The translations under genes were made by a program, and so were the position numbers. This document shows, piece by piece, positions 43,801 to 58,800 of a stretch of DNA of 64,000 nucleotides. The DNA is from Patiria pectinifera. Its lineage: Eukaryota; Echinodermata; Asteroidea; Valvatida; Asterinidae. Under the pieces are notes generated by a model that was not told where the DNA came from, made no database searches, and worked only from the letters and a program-made list of their open reading frames with translations. Every line of letters begins with the position of its first letter. Within the stretch, counting starts at the first letter, position 1. The DNA lies in NCBI GenBank assembly GCA_029964075.1, contig CM057149.1, forward strand, positions 3,048,465 to 3,112,464, in the 5' to 3' direction.

Positions 43801-46800
43801 ACCCCAGGAAAATGACACTGCGGAATTGTTGTACAGGTATAGGTGTTAACCGAATCCGAACGCTAACGACCGATATTTTGGAATTGCAGTTAAGGGGCCC
43901 TGAAAGTTGCTGTCGTAAGGCAATAAACGTGTCCGCACGGGACAGATACAAGAAATCTGTAGTTGGGTCTGGAAATTATTTACTTTGGGAAATAGCCCAC
44001 AACTGATTGATAAGTTGCTATAGTAGAAGAGACTATATAGACCCAGTAATGAAAAATATACCATAAATTCACAAATGACTCCAAACGTCTCTGGTAAAAC
44101 ATTGGTAGATCGGTGCAAGGAAAATTTAGAAATCTTTTCAATCCGAACGATACTTGTTGATAATTGGGCGATAATAAGGCGATAAAAAATGTCGGTTACT
44201 GACTGAGATGGAAAACGGGAAGAGGCGTCATTGACAATTCCGCACTCGGCGCGGCCTGTCGAAAACGATCCATCTGGAAACGTGATAGAGAGTCAGCAAT
44301 AACATTGAATCGACCGGGAACATGGACCGCCTTGAAAGAAATATTATGGCATAGACACTGACAGACGAATGAACGGACTAGCTGCATAAGTTTGTCACAT
44401 AGCGACGATTGCTTGTTAATAATATGAACTACAGCGCTGTTGTCAGTGCGGAATATGACTTTGCGATTTGCGAGAAATGACCCCCAGCAATAAACAGCTA
44501 CGACCAAAGGATAGAATTCTAAGTATGCTATAGACAGAGGTGACTGACCTATCGATTCGGGCCATCTCCCTTGAAACCACTTCCCTTGGAAGTACGCCCC
44601 GTACCCTATACTACCGGCGGCATCTGTGTAAAGCTCAAGTGTGTCATTTGACTCCCAGCCATTAGTCAGAAACGGAGAAACCCCATTAAAATGGTCAAGG
44701 AAATAAAGCCACATCATGAGGTCCATTTTAGCCCCATGATTGAGGCGTACCTTGTGATGCGGCTGAGATAAACCCCGGGTTAAGGCGATGAGTCGCCGCA
44801 GAAATGCACGTCCCGGAGCGACCGCTTTACACACAAAGTTAAGGGAGCCTACCAGGGATTGTACTTCAACCAATGTTAGCTTAGATTGACGCAGTGCCTT
44901 GGAAAGTTGTTGGCGAAGAGCCTGCACCTTTAACTCAGGAACTCTAACCAGCTGTTGGTGAGAGTCTATATCTATTATCTAAGCCTAGATAAGTAATTGT
45001 TTGCGATGGGCCCGCTGTTTTCTCTTCAGCAATTGGTACCCCCAAACGCGCACATACCACTTTAAAAGCTTGGAGTGAATCATGACATGCATTTAGAGAA
45101 TGGCCAACAAAAAGAAAGTCGTCCAAATAGTGGGTTATTAGCGATGTGGTGGCCATCTGTTTGGTCATGAACTCAAGGAAAGTACTAAATGTTTCGAACA
45201 GAGAGCAAGATATGGAACAGCCCATCGGTAAACATATATCATAGTAATACAACCCTTGAAACGTAAGCCCAAGTAGTTCATAGTCAGATGGGGCTACTGG
45301 GAGTAAACGGAATGCAGACTTAATGTCCGATTTTGCCAGCCAGGCGTTGGGTCCTGCCTCCATGACTAATTCTACTGCCCTATCAAAAGGTTGCATAATG
45401 TACGACACATTTGTCTTTGTGTATTTAATCATTGATAGATGTTCCTTCGGGATAGGATAAGTGGTGAATAAGTCGAAAGGAGTTGGGCTGTTGTTTAGGC
45501 ACCAAGCCGATGGGGGAACACTGCAGATTGGGAAGTGGGGGTTTGTCAAAGGGACCCGCTACGCGACCTAAGCTAATTTCCTTATTGATCTTTTCAATGA
45601 CTATTTTGGGCTGTTGTGAGGCGGAGGAAAGGCATTTCGCCTCACGCGACACACGGGGACCTTGGTAATGTAAAGTAAACCCATCAGAAAATCCTACACG
45701 TAGTAATTCCGCCGCTCTAACATCGGGATAAACGGAAAGCCATTCGGTTAAAATGTCAAATTTAATTGGGGTTGGAAGAACGAGAATTGTCTCCAGCACG
45801 CGATTCTCTGGCTCTAGCCCCCTGCGAAGCCGTCGGAGGGGGGTTCCTAGTACTAGCTACGCCAGCAGTTTTGTGCTGCGCAGAAGTCATCCCAGAAGAG
45901 GGCTGCCGTTTCGGCTCGAAAAAACCTACACGGCAAGTTAGCGCTCCATGGCCAAAACGGTTACAACTTGTGCACTTATGAGCGAATTTACAATTCGCCC
46001 AGTGGCAACCCTTCGCCTGGTTAAAGGCGAAGCAGAAACCACCGCCTTTAGATGTACGATGCGCAAAAGTGGCACCAGAACTAGGTGGTGCAGATGGAGT
46101 GGAATTGGCGAGTACGGCAGCGGCTGCTACCGTAACCCACAACTCCATGTCAATGGCCCCCCAGGAACGGCTCGGATTAGCTTCCTGGCGCAGACGAATT
46201 TGTCAATGGTATCGAGTTTCCTTTTAGGAGACTCGGGCTTGCAAACAATAGCCCCATTTTCCAACGCTAACTGTAAGGTCTTATCACTTGGTTGCACCAG
46301 AGAAGTCGCGGCCGGATCATGAAAAAGTAAGGAAAGATCTATGTACTTCCCACTCCAAATTTTCTCTTTAACCCCAATGGGTACTTGAAACCCTAACGGA
46401 GCCTCGCCCTGGCCTGAAAAGACCGGGTCGGGCCTATACAAATTCTGCTCAAGTGCTGGCATGGCTGGGGCCGGTACAGGCCGAATATCGCCAAGCTGGG
46501 AGACGGAACCGTCAACCCGTGCAAAATTACTAGAACTATTAATATTACCACTACTATCTAGTGAGCCAGTCGTGGCTGGCTCGCAAAAAGAAGCGTGATT
46601 AATGTTCATTGCAGGCAAAGATGACACCCCGGACTCACCCCGCCTTGCTTGTTGGCTCTCAGATCCACTCGGTCCTGGTGCAGGTTCGATCGGCAGCTCC
46701 GGTTGTCCTATGCCGGGTGCTGACTTCTGACCGCCGGCGTCGGCACATCGTCAATCCGAACACGACGTGCCCTCACAGTAGACTGCGTGGCCCGTGTACG

Positions 46801-49800
46801 GGGTCTCCCGCGCTGCCTCCTGCCAATGCCGGCATCCATCCTGTTCGCAGCTGGAGTTGATGACCGGGTGGATTTAGGCATTCTTGGAAGTTACTCGACG
46901 AGATCCAACTTCAACCAGACAACGAAACTACTTTAAGAAATTCGAAGACAACTTCGGATAAATTTCGAAGTATAACTTGAAGCTGAACAGGAGAATAGCG
47001 ATAACGATGTTTCCACATTCAGTTACTGCAACGAAGTGGTCTTCTCCACGTGACAGCAGCCCACACCTTGCCTCTGTCTAACCACGTTGCTGCTGGGCTA
47101 GCCAATCCGCTCATTAATGCATTATTCATGATCTCCAATAAATCATTAAACATAAAACCCATTCGTGCTGCGTGTAAGATATTTTATCGTTCAGTCGATA
47201 AAATTGATTTTGTTTCATGCTAGAATGGCGTTATTTTTACAGTTTCAACAGCGACGAATTATCAACAGAAGGCATCACTACGGACTGCGCCATAAGCATC
47301 AGTTCTGCACAATTTTGGCACTGTAAAAGAGGTAGACACACTTAAACCGTGATTTTTTTTGCTACAGTAAAAAGAAAAACCGATGTTGTTGGTTTGGATA
47401 TGACTTGAGACACATATACCTTATACGTTTAGTTATAAGGCGGAGTTATAGTCTAGGCGATATTTAAAAAAAAATGTAATTTTTGAGTAGAAGATGGTAA
47501 CAAAGCTATTTTACCTAATTTTGGGCTGCAAAATCCGAAAATGCTGGATTACCAAGCTGGATTTTTAGTGCAAATATGCCTAATTTGCAGAAATATCACC
47601 TGTAGTAATTTATTTGGTCCCATATTTGTTTATATTTTATATTATTATATTTTTTGAAAAGTTTATTTGGGTGATTCTACTTGCACGTCCTTACTTCAAT
47701 AACATTTTCTAAAACATTTACGTGACTGAATGATTATGAGGACATAGTAACAATCCAAAATGATTATTATTATTATACCCTAAAGTTGCGCGCATTCCCT
47801 TGTCTGTAAATTGGGCTAAAAGTTGGTGAAGAGTTGCCTAACGAGGTGACTTGAACAAGTTCAAGGAAATGCCCATGCTGTTATTATTGTTGTGAACAAC
47901 ACTATTTTTTTTTTATTTTGGGGGATTTCCTTGAAGTTGTTCAAGTCCCCCACGTTAGACAACCCTTCGCCTAATTTTAAGCCCAATTTACGTGCACCTC
48001 ATTTTCCCCCTGTTTTCTTGTTTGGCCTAAATATCAAGATGTTATCATTTTGACGTGATTTCCAATTTACTTTTGTTATGGTGCTTGTGCCAGTAAGTAA
48101 CTTTGTGAATTTGAAGCTCATCAATACTGACGTTTGGTGAGACTACTTCACGATATCTGGACTGCGGAAAAGTAATTGCATGCAACTTTAGAGTAGAATA
48201 CTATCCATTTTGGATTGTTACTATAATGTACTCATAATTATTCAGTTGATCTCACGTATGCATGTTTGTAAACTGTACTGTTAAAAAACGGCATGCTCGT
48301 AAAAAAGGACAGTGATACAAAATGCATGTCTGTGCATCAATATTTCCTCAAATGGGTTACAGCTGAAACATTATAATATATTTTTTTTGTAATTGCTTAC
48401 TTAGTGACAATTGTTTGGACATATAACATTTCTCAATTTCCATCAGTTTAAAGCGTTACCATAAAATATTGGTTATTACGGTTAGTTGGTCTGCCCATCT
48501 TTAATTGATGCAAGTTAAAACATACAAGAAACTACTAATCTAACTAAAAAAATAAAATATGAACCTTTCTCTCTGCCTTAAAACAAAAGCTTTTCTTTCC
48601 TTACATCGTCTTACAGAATCCATGCAGATTTTTTTTCTTGCGGATCTGTGACCTTTTACAAACGTTTTTGTGTATATTTATAGGTGATTCAACCAGCCTC
48701 ACTCAACACGAGTTGATGATTGGTCTTGAAAGAGAAAGACGCAAAGTAAGTTACATGCAGCACAGCAATCGAAATAAACAGTTGACAGATAGTAAAACCT
48801 CAGCTGGAAATTAATGTTTGTCATATTGTTTTTAATAAATATATAAATGCTAAGTTGCAACCGAGGCTTTATGTTTACTATAACTATACTTTGTTGTAAC
48901 AGAGTTTGTAATAAAAAGAGTCAACTGTTCGGCTTTTATATAAACAAGAAGGATACTCTTTCCATACCTGCAATGGACATCGATGGGTTTTCCTGCTATG
49001 TACCTAAAATCGCGATAATACCAGAGTACACATTAACCGGTGAATAACGAGGAAAAGTTAATTCTGTGTCTGCAGATGTCTAGTTATCCTCTATTTTTCA
49101 GCTCTAAGCTTCAGAATTAGTCAAAAAATAACTGGATCATTTTCTCGAGGTCATGGGTCTTCAACCTTTGACCTTTTAATTTCGCCTAGTTGTTAGCAAG
49201 GTAAGAATATTTTATGACGAATATCAGTGAAAAGGCATACTAGAATAATTAAGAATACAAAGTCTTCAGGATGTCGAGCACGGGATGTGTGGCATAAATA
49301 CAGAAGTCCAGAATTTGAGCCACTTATGAATATACAGTCGTTCAGGCTTTTATAGAAGCAGGATATGGGTTGAAAGTATAAGGAGATAATGTTGAGTGAG
49401 AAAAAAAAACCAGCAAGCAATACTGAAGAAATACTCATGTAATCTGTTGCCGGTACTGTGACTGTGAAGCACGGTGGACGACGTGGTGATAGTGCGTTAG
49501 CCCTCCATCGGTGTAAATATAAATACACGCAATGGTATACAGTGTACCGAACAACAACATTTAGGTGATAATCCACTTTTCTGTAGTACGGTGTCATTTA
49601 GTACAAGGAACATTACAGGTATTGATAGTTTTCCCCAAAGCTGGCACATTTGCAGCTCATGATCAGTTTGTATAGGCTTATTTGCTTCTTTTCTTTTTTT
49701 TTTCCTTCTTTTTTTTTAGCTTGATGACCAGGAACAATTCCAGCCTAGCCTTGTATACCAACCTCAAGCATCATCAGCACGTTAGTAATATTATCATGTT

Positions 49801-52800
49801 AAGAATTATGTAATTATTCACATTTAATTTAAATAAGAGTGTGTAGACCCCCAAATAGGACCACGTCTCAACCACAAACGTAGCAGCACTGTTTCCAAAA
49901 AAAAACACCCACAATGACAACAACTGCTGTTGCAAATGTAATCGTGGAATCACACAGTTTGGCATTTGGGGACATAAAGCAGTATGATGTTTTCTAATTA
50001 TTCAACAATAACTTCTTTATACGATAGCTTCACAAACCCAGACAATTGAAACAAAACCACGTGGCACAACGAAAAAGTCATTCATTCACGACGAAGTCAT
50101 TGAAAAGGCTGTATCTACGCCGAGGGAAATGAAATACATGTATCGCTATACAGATCTTGAACCTACTCTTAACATATGGGACTTTGCCGGCCAAGATTTG
50201 TACTATACAACCCACCAGGTAAGTAACATTTGTTTGTGTTGAATATTGACATGTATATGTAATACTGTGTTGCATGGTGGTGCGTCAGCTATGGCACCCA
50301 ACAATTATACAACAAAAAATGCCTTCGGGAAAAACTAGCAATTTCAATTTCAAAATGGGCGTGGTTTTTAAGACCACACAAGTAATTGTTTAAGGAGCTT
50401 AATGTTTATTTGAACTTGTTTATTGGAAAATTGTTTTGTGTCAGTTGTACAGAACTTAACAAAATTCACAAACAAAAAAGTCTTGTACATCATATAGAAC
50501 TACACAATGGTGGCCTACCTTTTTTTTTATCAAAACTTTTTAATCTGTTTGTAGACATTTCTGTCTTCTCGGGCGATCTACCTGGTTGTTTTCAACCTCA
50601 GCCAAGATCTTGACAAACCAGTGCCGTTCCCAGATAATGCAGCATGTAACGATGTAAGCACAATTGATTTTGTATCAAGACTCATATAAAAACTAGAGGT
50701 ATGCGTCTGTTTTGAACAGAGCACACGGCTTTTCCGTTGTCCGTATTTTTGTGTTTGATAATATTTGTTTTAAAAAATCGGACAAATGACTCTATATTGT
50801 GGAGTACTTTCAAATTGATTTGACTTGGGATAGGCCTAATGTGCAAATTAGAAACTAGGAGAAATAATAAACTTTCAAAAATTAATACTAGAGGTTTGTC
50901 TGTTTGAACAGAACACAGGGTTTCTTTGTTTTTTTTTAATTTTATGTGAGTAAAAATCTATGATACATTGTTATATATTATGTTTAAAAAAGTATGATAT
51001 TATGTGAAGATTGTATATTATGAAGTATTTTGAAATTGATTTGACTTGGGATAATGTGCATATTAGAAATTCGGAGAAAATAAGAAATAATGAAAATTAA
51101 TTTTTAAAAATGAACTGATGACGTCATGGTGACGTCACTTCACATTTGTCATCATAGTATCAGAATTTGCATTACTGTTCAAATTATTGCAGAAAAGTGG
51201 GAAAAAAAGTTTAACCTGAGTGTCAAGTTGCATCGTGATTGGCGATCTGAGCCCCGCCCTTAACATTCCTGCATAATATGGTTTTTAGCCAGGATTATGC
51301 ATGGAAGGTAGTTTAACACGGTTATCAAATAGTATACAAATATAACATGGTTTGAGGTTGAATAATCGATTTTAGCTTCCCGGGGTATTGGAAGTTGACA
51401 AACTGAGTTCGTCAACCGAAATAAACCATGTTATATTTTTTTTTACTATACCTCATGCATATACAGCATGGGCGTCGCGGGGGGGGGGGCGCTTGCCAAA
51501 AACTTCCAAACTTCAAATACTAATAACGACATTTTCTACTAATAAAAAAGTAAATAAAATAAACGGGTAGAGGGCTATAGATCATTGCAATCAATAACAT
51601 TGGCGTAGTTAACTTCTATAGTAGAAAAATATACAGGGCGGCAAATCATTTCAACGGCGATAGCCATGCACACACGGTTGAGTGGCAATAGCCAAGTGCG
51701 TACAGTACAGCCAAGTGAGTATATAATTTACGTCAATAGAGGGCAGGAGATACATTTAATGTTTAACTTGCATTGCATTTTAGGGCCAAGTTCGGGCAAG
51801 GACCATTAGTCGACTAGTGGTTGATTTGTGACGTACCTTACGCCTGCGCACTGGTAGCAACGTGCGAACGTCTCTCGTCAAACGCTGGTCAAAATGTCAT
51901 TGCAAAACTTCTGGATCCTGGCTCTCTGCTAGCGTTATGAATGCGCGCGGCTATTGGTTGCCAGCGAAGCAACCAACCCCAGTAGGCTGGTTCCAAATAG
52001 TCGACTAGCGTAGTCAACCATCGTCGACTAGACAGAGTTCGGGCAAAGGTTAGTTAACCATTGGTCAACTATGGTAGCAGACCAGTAAATACACTTCCAT
52101 AGACCCCAATGGTAAATGCTCCCACTTCAGAAATTCGGGAAAAATACTCACAACTCTCCAAGGTGTTCGAAACACACATCAAATTAAAGCTTATTTCATC
52201 ACTTTTCATTTTGTTTTCAATTTTTTTAGGGTCAACTGATGACTTTTAGGAAAAATTTCCATCGGAAGATGATCACCCCTGAAAATAGTCCTGAAGCCCA
52301 TCGCCATTTTGAAAAACGATGCCTACACTCCATTGCAAAATAGAGCGCTTTTAGGGTCCAAATTACATCCAAATTACACAGAACTGCAAGCTCCCAGTCC
52401 TGTGCACGGCTTCCACCCATATTTTTTACAAACCCTCAAGTTCATGGCCCACAGCATGCTCAAATACTGAAGATTTTGAGGGCATGCAAATCGTGATTTG
52501 GCCGGCGTAGGCAATTTCCGACCGATTTACTGGTCTGCATCCCTATAGTCCTTGCGCGAACTTGGCCATAGCTGCCGAATGCTAAGCAAAACTAACCATT
52601 AAATGTATATGCTGCCCTCTGTTGGCGAAAGGAATAATTGCTCTACGTGCGCATTATTGCCCAAAATCGGGAATTACGTGATTTCGTCCGTTTTTAGACT
52701 AAAAAGTCTCCTTTAAATTTCTGGAAAATCTGGCTATAGGTTGGTTCTTTTAAATTTGTTTCGAAGTTTGTAATTGATCGGATTCAAGATAATTCCGAAC

Positions 52801-55800
52801 TTGTCAATTAAAAAACGTAATGAAACTTTGAAAATAATATACATTAAAAATCAATTTAAAAAAAATGATGACGTTAACATGACGTATTTTTGATTTTAAA
52901 TATAACATACACATAACTGTATATTTGCCAAGTTTCAGCCCAATTGGCTTGCTAGAATGATAGGTATAAAATGTTTAAATTATAATTTGTAAGATGAGGT
53001 CACATGACTAATGACGACGTCATTATGATGTGACTTGTTTAAGACCAACTTTACCGAAGGGCCTTGTACTGTGCGTAGTTTAAAGTTAATAATGATCCTA
53101 TTTCATGTACAATTTTGCAAGTAGAAGAAAATGTCAAAGTTTAAAAAAATTATAACAAATCAAGCGATGACGTCATCATGACGTCACTTCGGATTTTGCA
53201 TACTAGTAACTGTATCTGCATATCCACCAAGTTTCAAGACGATCAGACTTACCCTTATATGTGAAATACAAAAATCGCATTTTTGATGACGTCATCATGA
53301 CGTCATGCACTTTTCACTTTTTTGGTCCAAGTATGCATTACCTAACAAACCCATTGCAAAAAGAATTTTGAATTTACCATGTTCCGTTGATAAGATATGG
53401 TTTGAGGGTCCAAAACTTCAAAAATTCTTATAAAATCACACGATGACGTCATCGTGACGTCACTCCAATTTTTACCTATAACACATCCCGGTCTATTTAC
53501 ATACCAAGTATGAACCAAATTGGACTTACCATTCTCGCGATATAGGGCCCTAAAGTATGCACCTTTAAGATGACGTCACATGACCCATGATGACGTCATC
53601 ATTGCGTCTATCTTCGCGAAAGACCTTTGCTATATGTTCTTTGACTATGTAAAGTTTCAATGTTATATGAGTATGCTTTATGCAAAAGGTGCCGATCAAA
53701 AAAAAGTGCACAAAGTCTATGGCATTTTGATTGGAAGTCCCAAGAGGAAAAAAAAAAAAAGAAAAAAAAATAAGTACAGAAACAAAGGCTTTTCCGCATT
53801 TAAGCGGAAAAGCCAACTAGTCTGAGGATCATTCAGACATTCACGTGTACAGAACCACACAACGAACGTCTGATATATCCGAGCTCAGCATACAAATTCC
53901 ATGCGATCCCGCGCGCCAGGCAACCGGAGTCTAGAAAATGTGACATCATTTCGATCAAAAATGTGGATTATCAGCTGTTGGTAGGTCAATTTTGGCTGTT
54001 ATGTTTTTGTAATACAGCGACGGGTTAATACGGACTGTATGTTCAGAAAGCCCCTTCATGCGTGTTCATGCAGTATACATTTCTGAAGGTTCTGAAGGAA
54101 GGCGCAATAGAAGGCGCTCGCTGAATGGTCAGAATTTGGAGGTCAGAACACTTCTTGCTTTGCATAATAAGCCTAATCACCAAATCTGCGCGAATATCAT
54201 GGACGTTTGTGCTCAAGCGGCTATTCCATAGACTATATCAAAACTTGATGCATTAACAAATAGATTTAAAGTGTTTATATAGTATTCTGAATTAGTTAAA
54301 TGCAACAATTGAGCACATTTCAAAATGATTTTTATCCAGAACAGAACATGTGTTTGAGATTTATTATATAGGCCCTTTATGCCAAATTTCAATAAGATAT
54401 CTAGTACAGTCTGTCTTGTTAGTAATTGCAAACAAAATGCTGCTATTGCTTTGGTGAATCAAGCAGACACGCAGCTACTACCATGACTGACATGTTTTAG
54501 AACATGCAGGTACATTCCAAAGTGTCTTGTGTGTGTCGGAAAAAAGGACTTTGCAACCTTCTGTTTGGCCTACCTGTGTGTGTTACTTTTGTTGATACTT
54601 AAAGAAAACATACTGTATTAGGAACTGAAGGATTTCATGCATAGTTAGTTGTCATGTTGATGCTAGTTAAGAACAACTACAGTTCCAACGAAATATAAAA
54701 GTTCACGATATTTAAAATGTACATGTAAATGCAGAATAGGCATAATTCAAAGTAGGCTGCTTCACACATTCTGAAAATACCTGGCAATGATTGCCAGATA
54801 ACACTATACATGTTAATGTAGCATGGAAAGTCTGCTCAGTGAATTTTGTGGATAAACATGTACATGTTGATATGACAAATAGACCAGCAGATTACGTGCA
54901 ATGTCCTTAAAACAAATAGCAACCTGGGAAATTGTAGAATATAAATTTAATGCAAGACTCACCAGTTACTATTCCTCCATGCTCGAGACACATGCCAGAA
55001 TTCAAAAAGACTTTTAATTTGCAGTAGTGTTTTAATATTCACCCTTACTTGCCAACAATGCATACTTTTTGCTTGTTCATGAATTGGCTTGTGAAGATGG
55101 GATACCCTAGCTGTACCTACATTGTTGAGGTCTACAATCACGTTCTTGAATTGAGTATCCTGTCCGTAACTGTGTCTCAGATAACATCTTTGTATTATTC
55201 CACCAGGGAAGCGGAGGTTCTGTCACATATAGGACAACCCCTATTCAGTATCTGGATTTCTGGATGCAGTCAATTTACACATACACCAAGGAAAACTACT
55301 CACAAAAGGAATTGAAACAGAATTCCCCGCCAATATTCTTAGTTGGTACACACAGAAACAGTGTTGGTGGTGATGATATGCCAGAAGATCAACGTAAACC
55401 CTTGGTGAGTCCGACCTTTCTGTATACTTTATGTCGGATAAGGGAATGAGCAATTGTGGCTATACACACATTCAAATGCGTGAGTGTAGTGAGATAGCGT
55501 TAGTTTCCAGTTATTGTTTATCTCCGAACACTTTTGCTTGGCACGTGTGCCAATGAGGAGGTGTTAAATATTTTAATGTTGAAAATTATTTCAGAATATA
55601 ACCATCTCGTCTTCTGACCTAAGCTCACCTGTCTTTTGTTTAAGTGTAGATAAAGAAAATATTTCACCGGATTCACAATGAGATCAAGGACAAGCCGTAC
55701 TACACACATGTGGTGTCTAAATTCTACTCAATAGAAAACTCTCTAGAAGACAACAGAAAGGTATTTAAATATTTATACTGAAAAATAGGACATGGAATAA

Positions 55801-58800
55801 TTATAAAAAAAATATATAATTTGTGTGAAAAGAATGATCGGATATTTGACTGAACCAGGACTCACTCAAACTTGTGTCCAATCTTGTGAGGCCCTACCTT
55901 TGTTGAAATCATGATGGCCATTATTTTGTTACGTCGGATAAATTCCACTAATTACTATAAGTTCCACCCCCTAAAAGAGAGAGATATCAAGATGTTAAGG
56001 GATTTAAGGGATAGTTGGACTCAATTGGCATCATTCTCACTACAGTGAGACCAATTTAGTGCTTTATGCAGTGGTCAATTGAATATCCCTTTAAATAAGC
56101 ACTAAATATGTAAATGTCATATGAAAATCTGAGATGAAAACAAGCTGTTTATATTGCAACGAGATTTGAGTCTAGTAAAAAGTATAAGCACCTCGTCGTT
56201 ATTTTAAAATTATATCCTGAAACAGATTCAAGAACTACGCAAGCACATAGTGGGCGTAGCAGTAGAAGAGCCTTACATGGGAGAGAGAATCCCTTTGAAC
56301 TGGCTGACGTTTGATGATAAGAAGGGAAAGATAAGTGTTGGAAAACCTGTTATGACGCTAAAGCAGGTACTATTTTGATGTTGATGTTGATTTAGTACAG
56401 ATCATGTAACTCTTTATCATATGTACTGAACTCCTCAGAAGTTTCCTGTGTTCAAATGCAATTAACATGCATGCTTGGGAAGTAGATCCGTGTAGTTTCG
56501 TGTGTAATTGCTGGTGGTACCAAGTAAACCAGATGCAGTTAATGTGGCTGACTCAACATGAGCCTTTCCTATACTATTAAACAGCTGGTCGGTTGGAACT
56601 TAGTATTCAGTAGTCTGTCTGGACAGTAGTATTTCTAGCTCCCTCAACATCGGGACAGGTGAAAATCAGCCAACATCGCATGTGAAGGACCAAGTAAGGT
56701 TTAAACAAAAAGTTTGAAAGCAAATTATGAGCAGTCATCATGCTAGGCCCGCTTCAAACGTCGAATTTCTGCCGCCTCTGATTTAATTATTTGCAGTCGA
56801 CAAAAAAGCGGCAGATGTTGGGCAGTTGTTTCTAACATCAATTTCTGTTGAGCGTAATTCGGTCGTTCAAGATGGTGGACCAGGACAGGAGTCATATTGG
56901 TGCAGACCAGTAAATAGATTTTAATGTATACCTCAGTGGAAATTACGCGTATGTGTGTGTTTGAGAAGCTCGTCAAATTAAAGCGCATTTCATCATCTTT
57001 CATTTTCCGTTATTTTTTTGTTTGGGTAATCCGATTTTGGGAGAACATTCTATCCAAAGATGATCACCCCTAAAAGTAGTCCTTCGGCCCATTGCCATTT
57101 TAAAAATGGCAGCACTCCATTGCAAATTAGAGCGAAATAGGGCCCAATTTCATCCAAATTTCCCTGAAATACAAGCTCGCAGTCCTGTGCATAGTTTCAA
57201 CCCATCTTGTTTTAAAACCCTCAAGTTCATGGCCCACAAAATGCTATAATAGCAAAAAAAACAAACAATGGCATACAAATCGTGCCGGCGCTGGCAATTG
57301 TTGGCCTTTTTACTGGCCTGCACCTATACAATACGGCAACAAAAATCTTTTTGTTAGATGGAGGCAGGTGTTATTTACAAAGAGACTTTTCATTGTTTGT
57401 TCGTTAATCCTGCTGCTCCTCCTTTCAAATAAAAAAGTCACAACATCCTGATCCTGTCTGCGTTTAGGCAATAATACCGGCTGGCTGGCTATGATGCATA
57501 CTACGAATTCGGAAAAGAGATTCAAAAAGGCGTTTCGGTATCCAGGGCAACCATTGAAATAAATCGTTGGGCGCCGCCTTGTTGTTTTAAAACGCAGGCA
57601 CGTAAACAGCCGACAGGCGTGCAGTCGCATTTAGAACGGTACCACTGCTATTCTGATTTGAGACGTGCCAATTGAAGTAGATATGGCAGAAATTCGACGT
57701 TTGAATCCTTGCCACTCTTCTGCCGCTCAGTGCGGGACTATGGGTTATAATTCGAATTAGACACTGCAAAAGTTCGATGTTTGAAGAGGGGCATACTCAC
57801 TTTGTTCTGAAGATCCGTATTTATTCAATGGAAACAGGAAACATGTGGGTTTCTGCAGCACGTTCAGGCGTGTGTGATGAATAATTTTTTTTCAAGATAT
57901 TCGATGATGGGTGAATTCAGAAGAGAGTGACAGACATAAGTGTTTTCATTTTGATGCTAGGTAATGAAGGGCATTGAGATGGAAGATGAAAATGAACCTG
58001 AACTGCTGACGATGCTAAAGTTCTATCACGATCTTGGCCACATAATATACTTTGGAGGGGATGGTGCCAAGGAAAGCCAGACGCTGAAAGATGTTGTCAT
58101 TCTGGATCCACATTGGCTGATCAATGCCTTCAAGAAGATCCTCACTGTTGAACCTCGAAAAGAACAGGTAAGTCTTTTATGCATTAGAAGATCTTGGGCC
58201 TGCATCCCAAGTCAACTTATTTGCGGGGGGGGGGGACCACAAAGTCAACTTTACTCCCCTCCGCCTGCCCCCCCCCCATCACTTAAGTTATTTCATCATC
58301 TAGTCCTACCGGGCAACCACTTGGTTTTGATTTCTCTACTGTATAACTGCGAATGTCGGGTAATGTACCGACGAGATGTTCGCCGGCTTGAGAAATTCCA
58401 TAATAATTATGAGCAAGCTGTGCCTCATCCTGAAGATACGAGGGCAAGACCGGATCACTAATACCGAGGTCCTTGAAAGAGCATCTTGCTCCAGTGCAGA
58501 GGCAAACATCATCAAACAGCAGAGGCAAACGTCATAAAACTTAAAAATAACAGTCGGAAGAGCTTAGTCTGGAAAGAAGATCGTAGATGTTATTTGCGCT
58601 CTGAGTGCACAGTGTCTGTTGAGGCTACAGAGGTCAGTGTTACACATGTAGCAGATGAAGGAAGATCTTTGCATGCGACTACCCTTGTGTTCAGTCTTTC
58701 CTCCAGGTAAACCAGTCTTCCACGTCAGCCTCCCAAGTGTCGAGGTCCTTGTCACAGGATGTTCTGTCCCCCTTGCACGTGTCCTTGAATCGAAGGGCTG

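Larger units (their letters stand above)
42850..47100 (-). mobile_element. Decayed DIRS/Ngaro-like retroelement
   Basis: The gene order on the minus strand is gag, RT-RNase H, then an SGNH hydrolase. The RT signature and RNase H type match tyrosine-recombinase retroelements of the DIRS/Ngaro group, some of which carry a hydrolase. No tyrosine recombinase reading frame is seen between RNase H and SGNH or downstream, so it is either deleted or unrecognisable. Terminal repeats were not resolved and the limits are approximate. Every gene is frameshifted. Confidence 0.75.
40836..48683 (+). other. First visible ROCO intron (7.8 kb)
   Basis: It holds a MITE (41190-41369), a C-run (42386-42400), the DIRS/Ngaro-like retroelement and a foldback (47725-48246). 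A missing small exon of length 3n+2 is expected somewhere inside. Confidence 0.6.
50654..55206 (+). other. ROCO intron rich in TGACGTCA palindromes and MITEs
   Basis: It contains degenerate ~130-150-bp units with TGACGTCA palindromes (about 51118-53600), a foldback (51783-52567), a nested M1 MITE and an A-rich run near 53750. The stretch 54000-55200 shows nothing clear. Confidence 0.6.

Noticed and set aside
45483..46322. Plus-strand frames opposite the retroelement
   Set aside because: They are antisense shadows of the gag and RT frames, which carry clear motifs on the minus strand.
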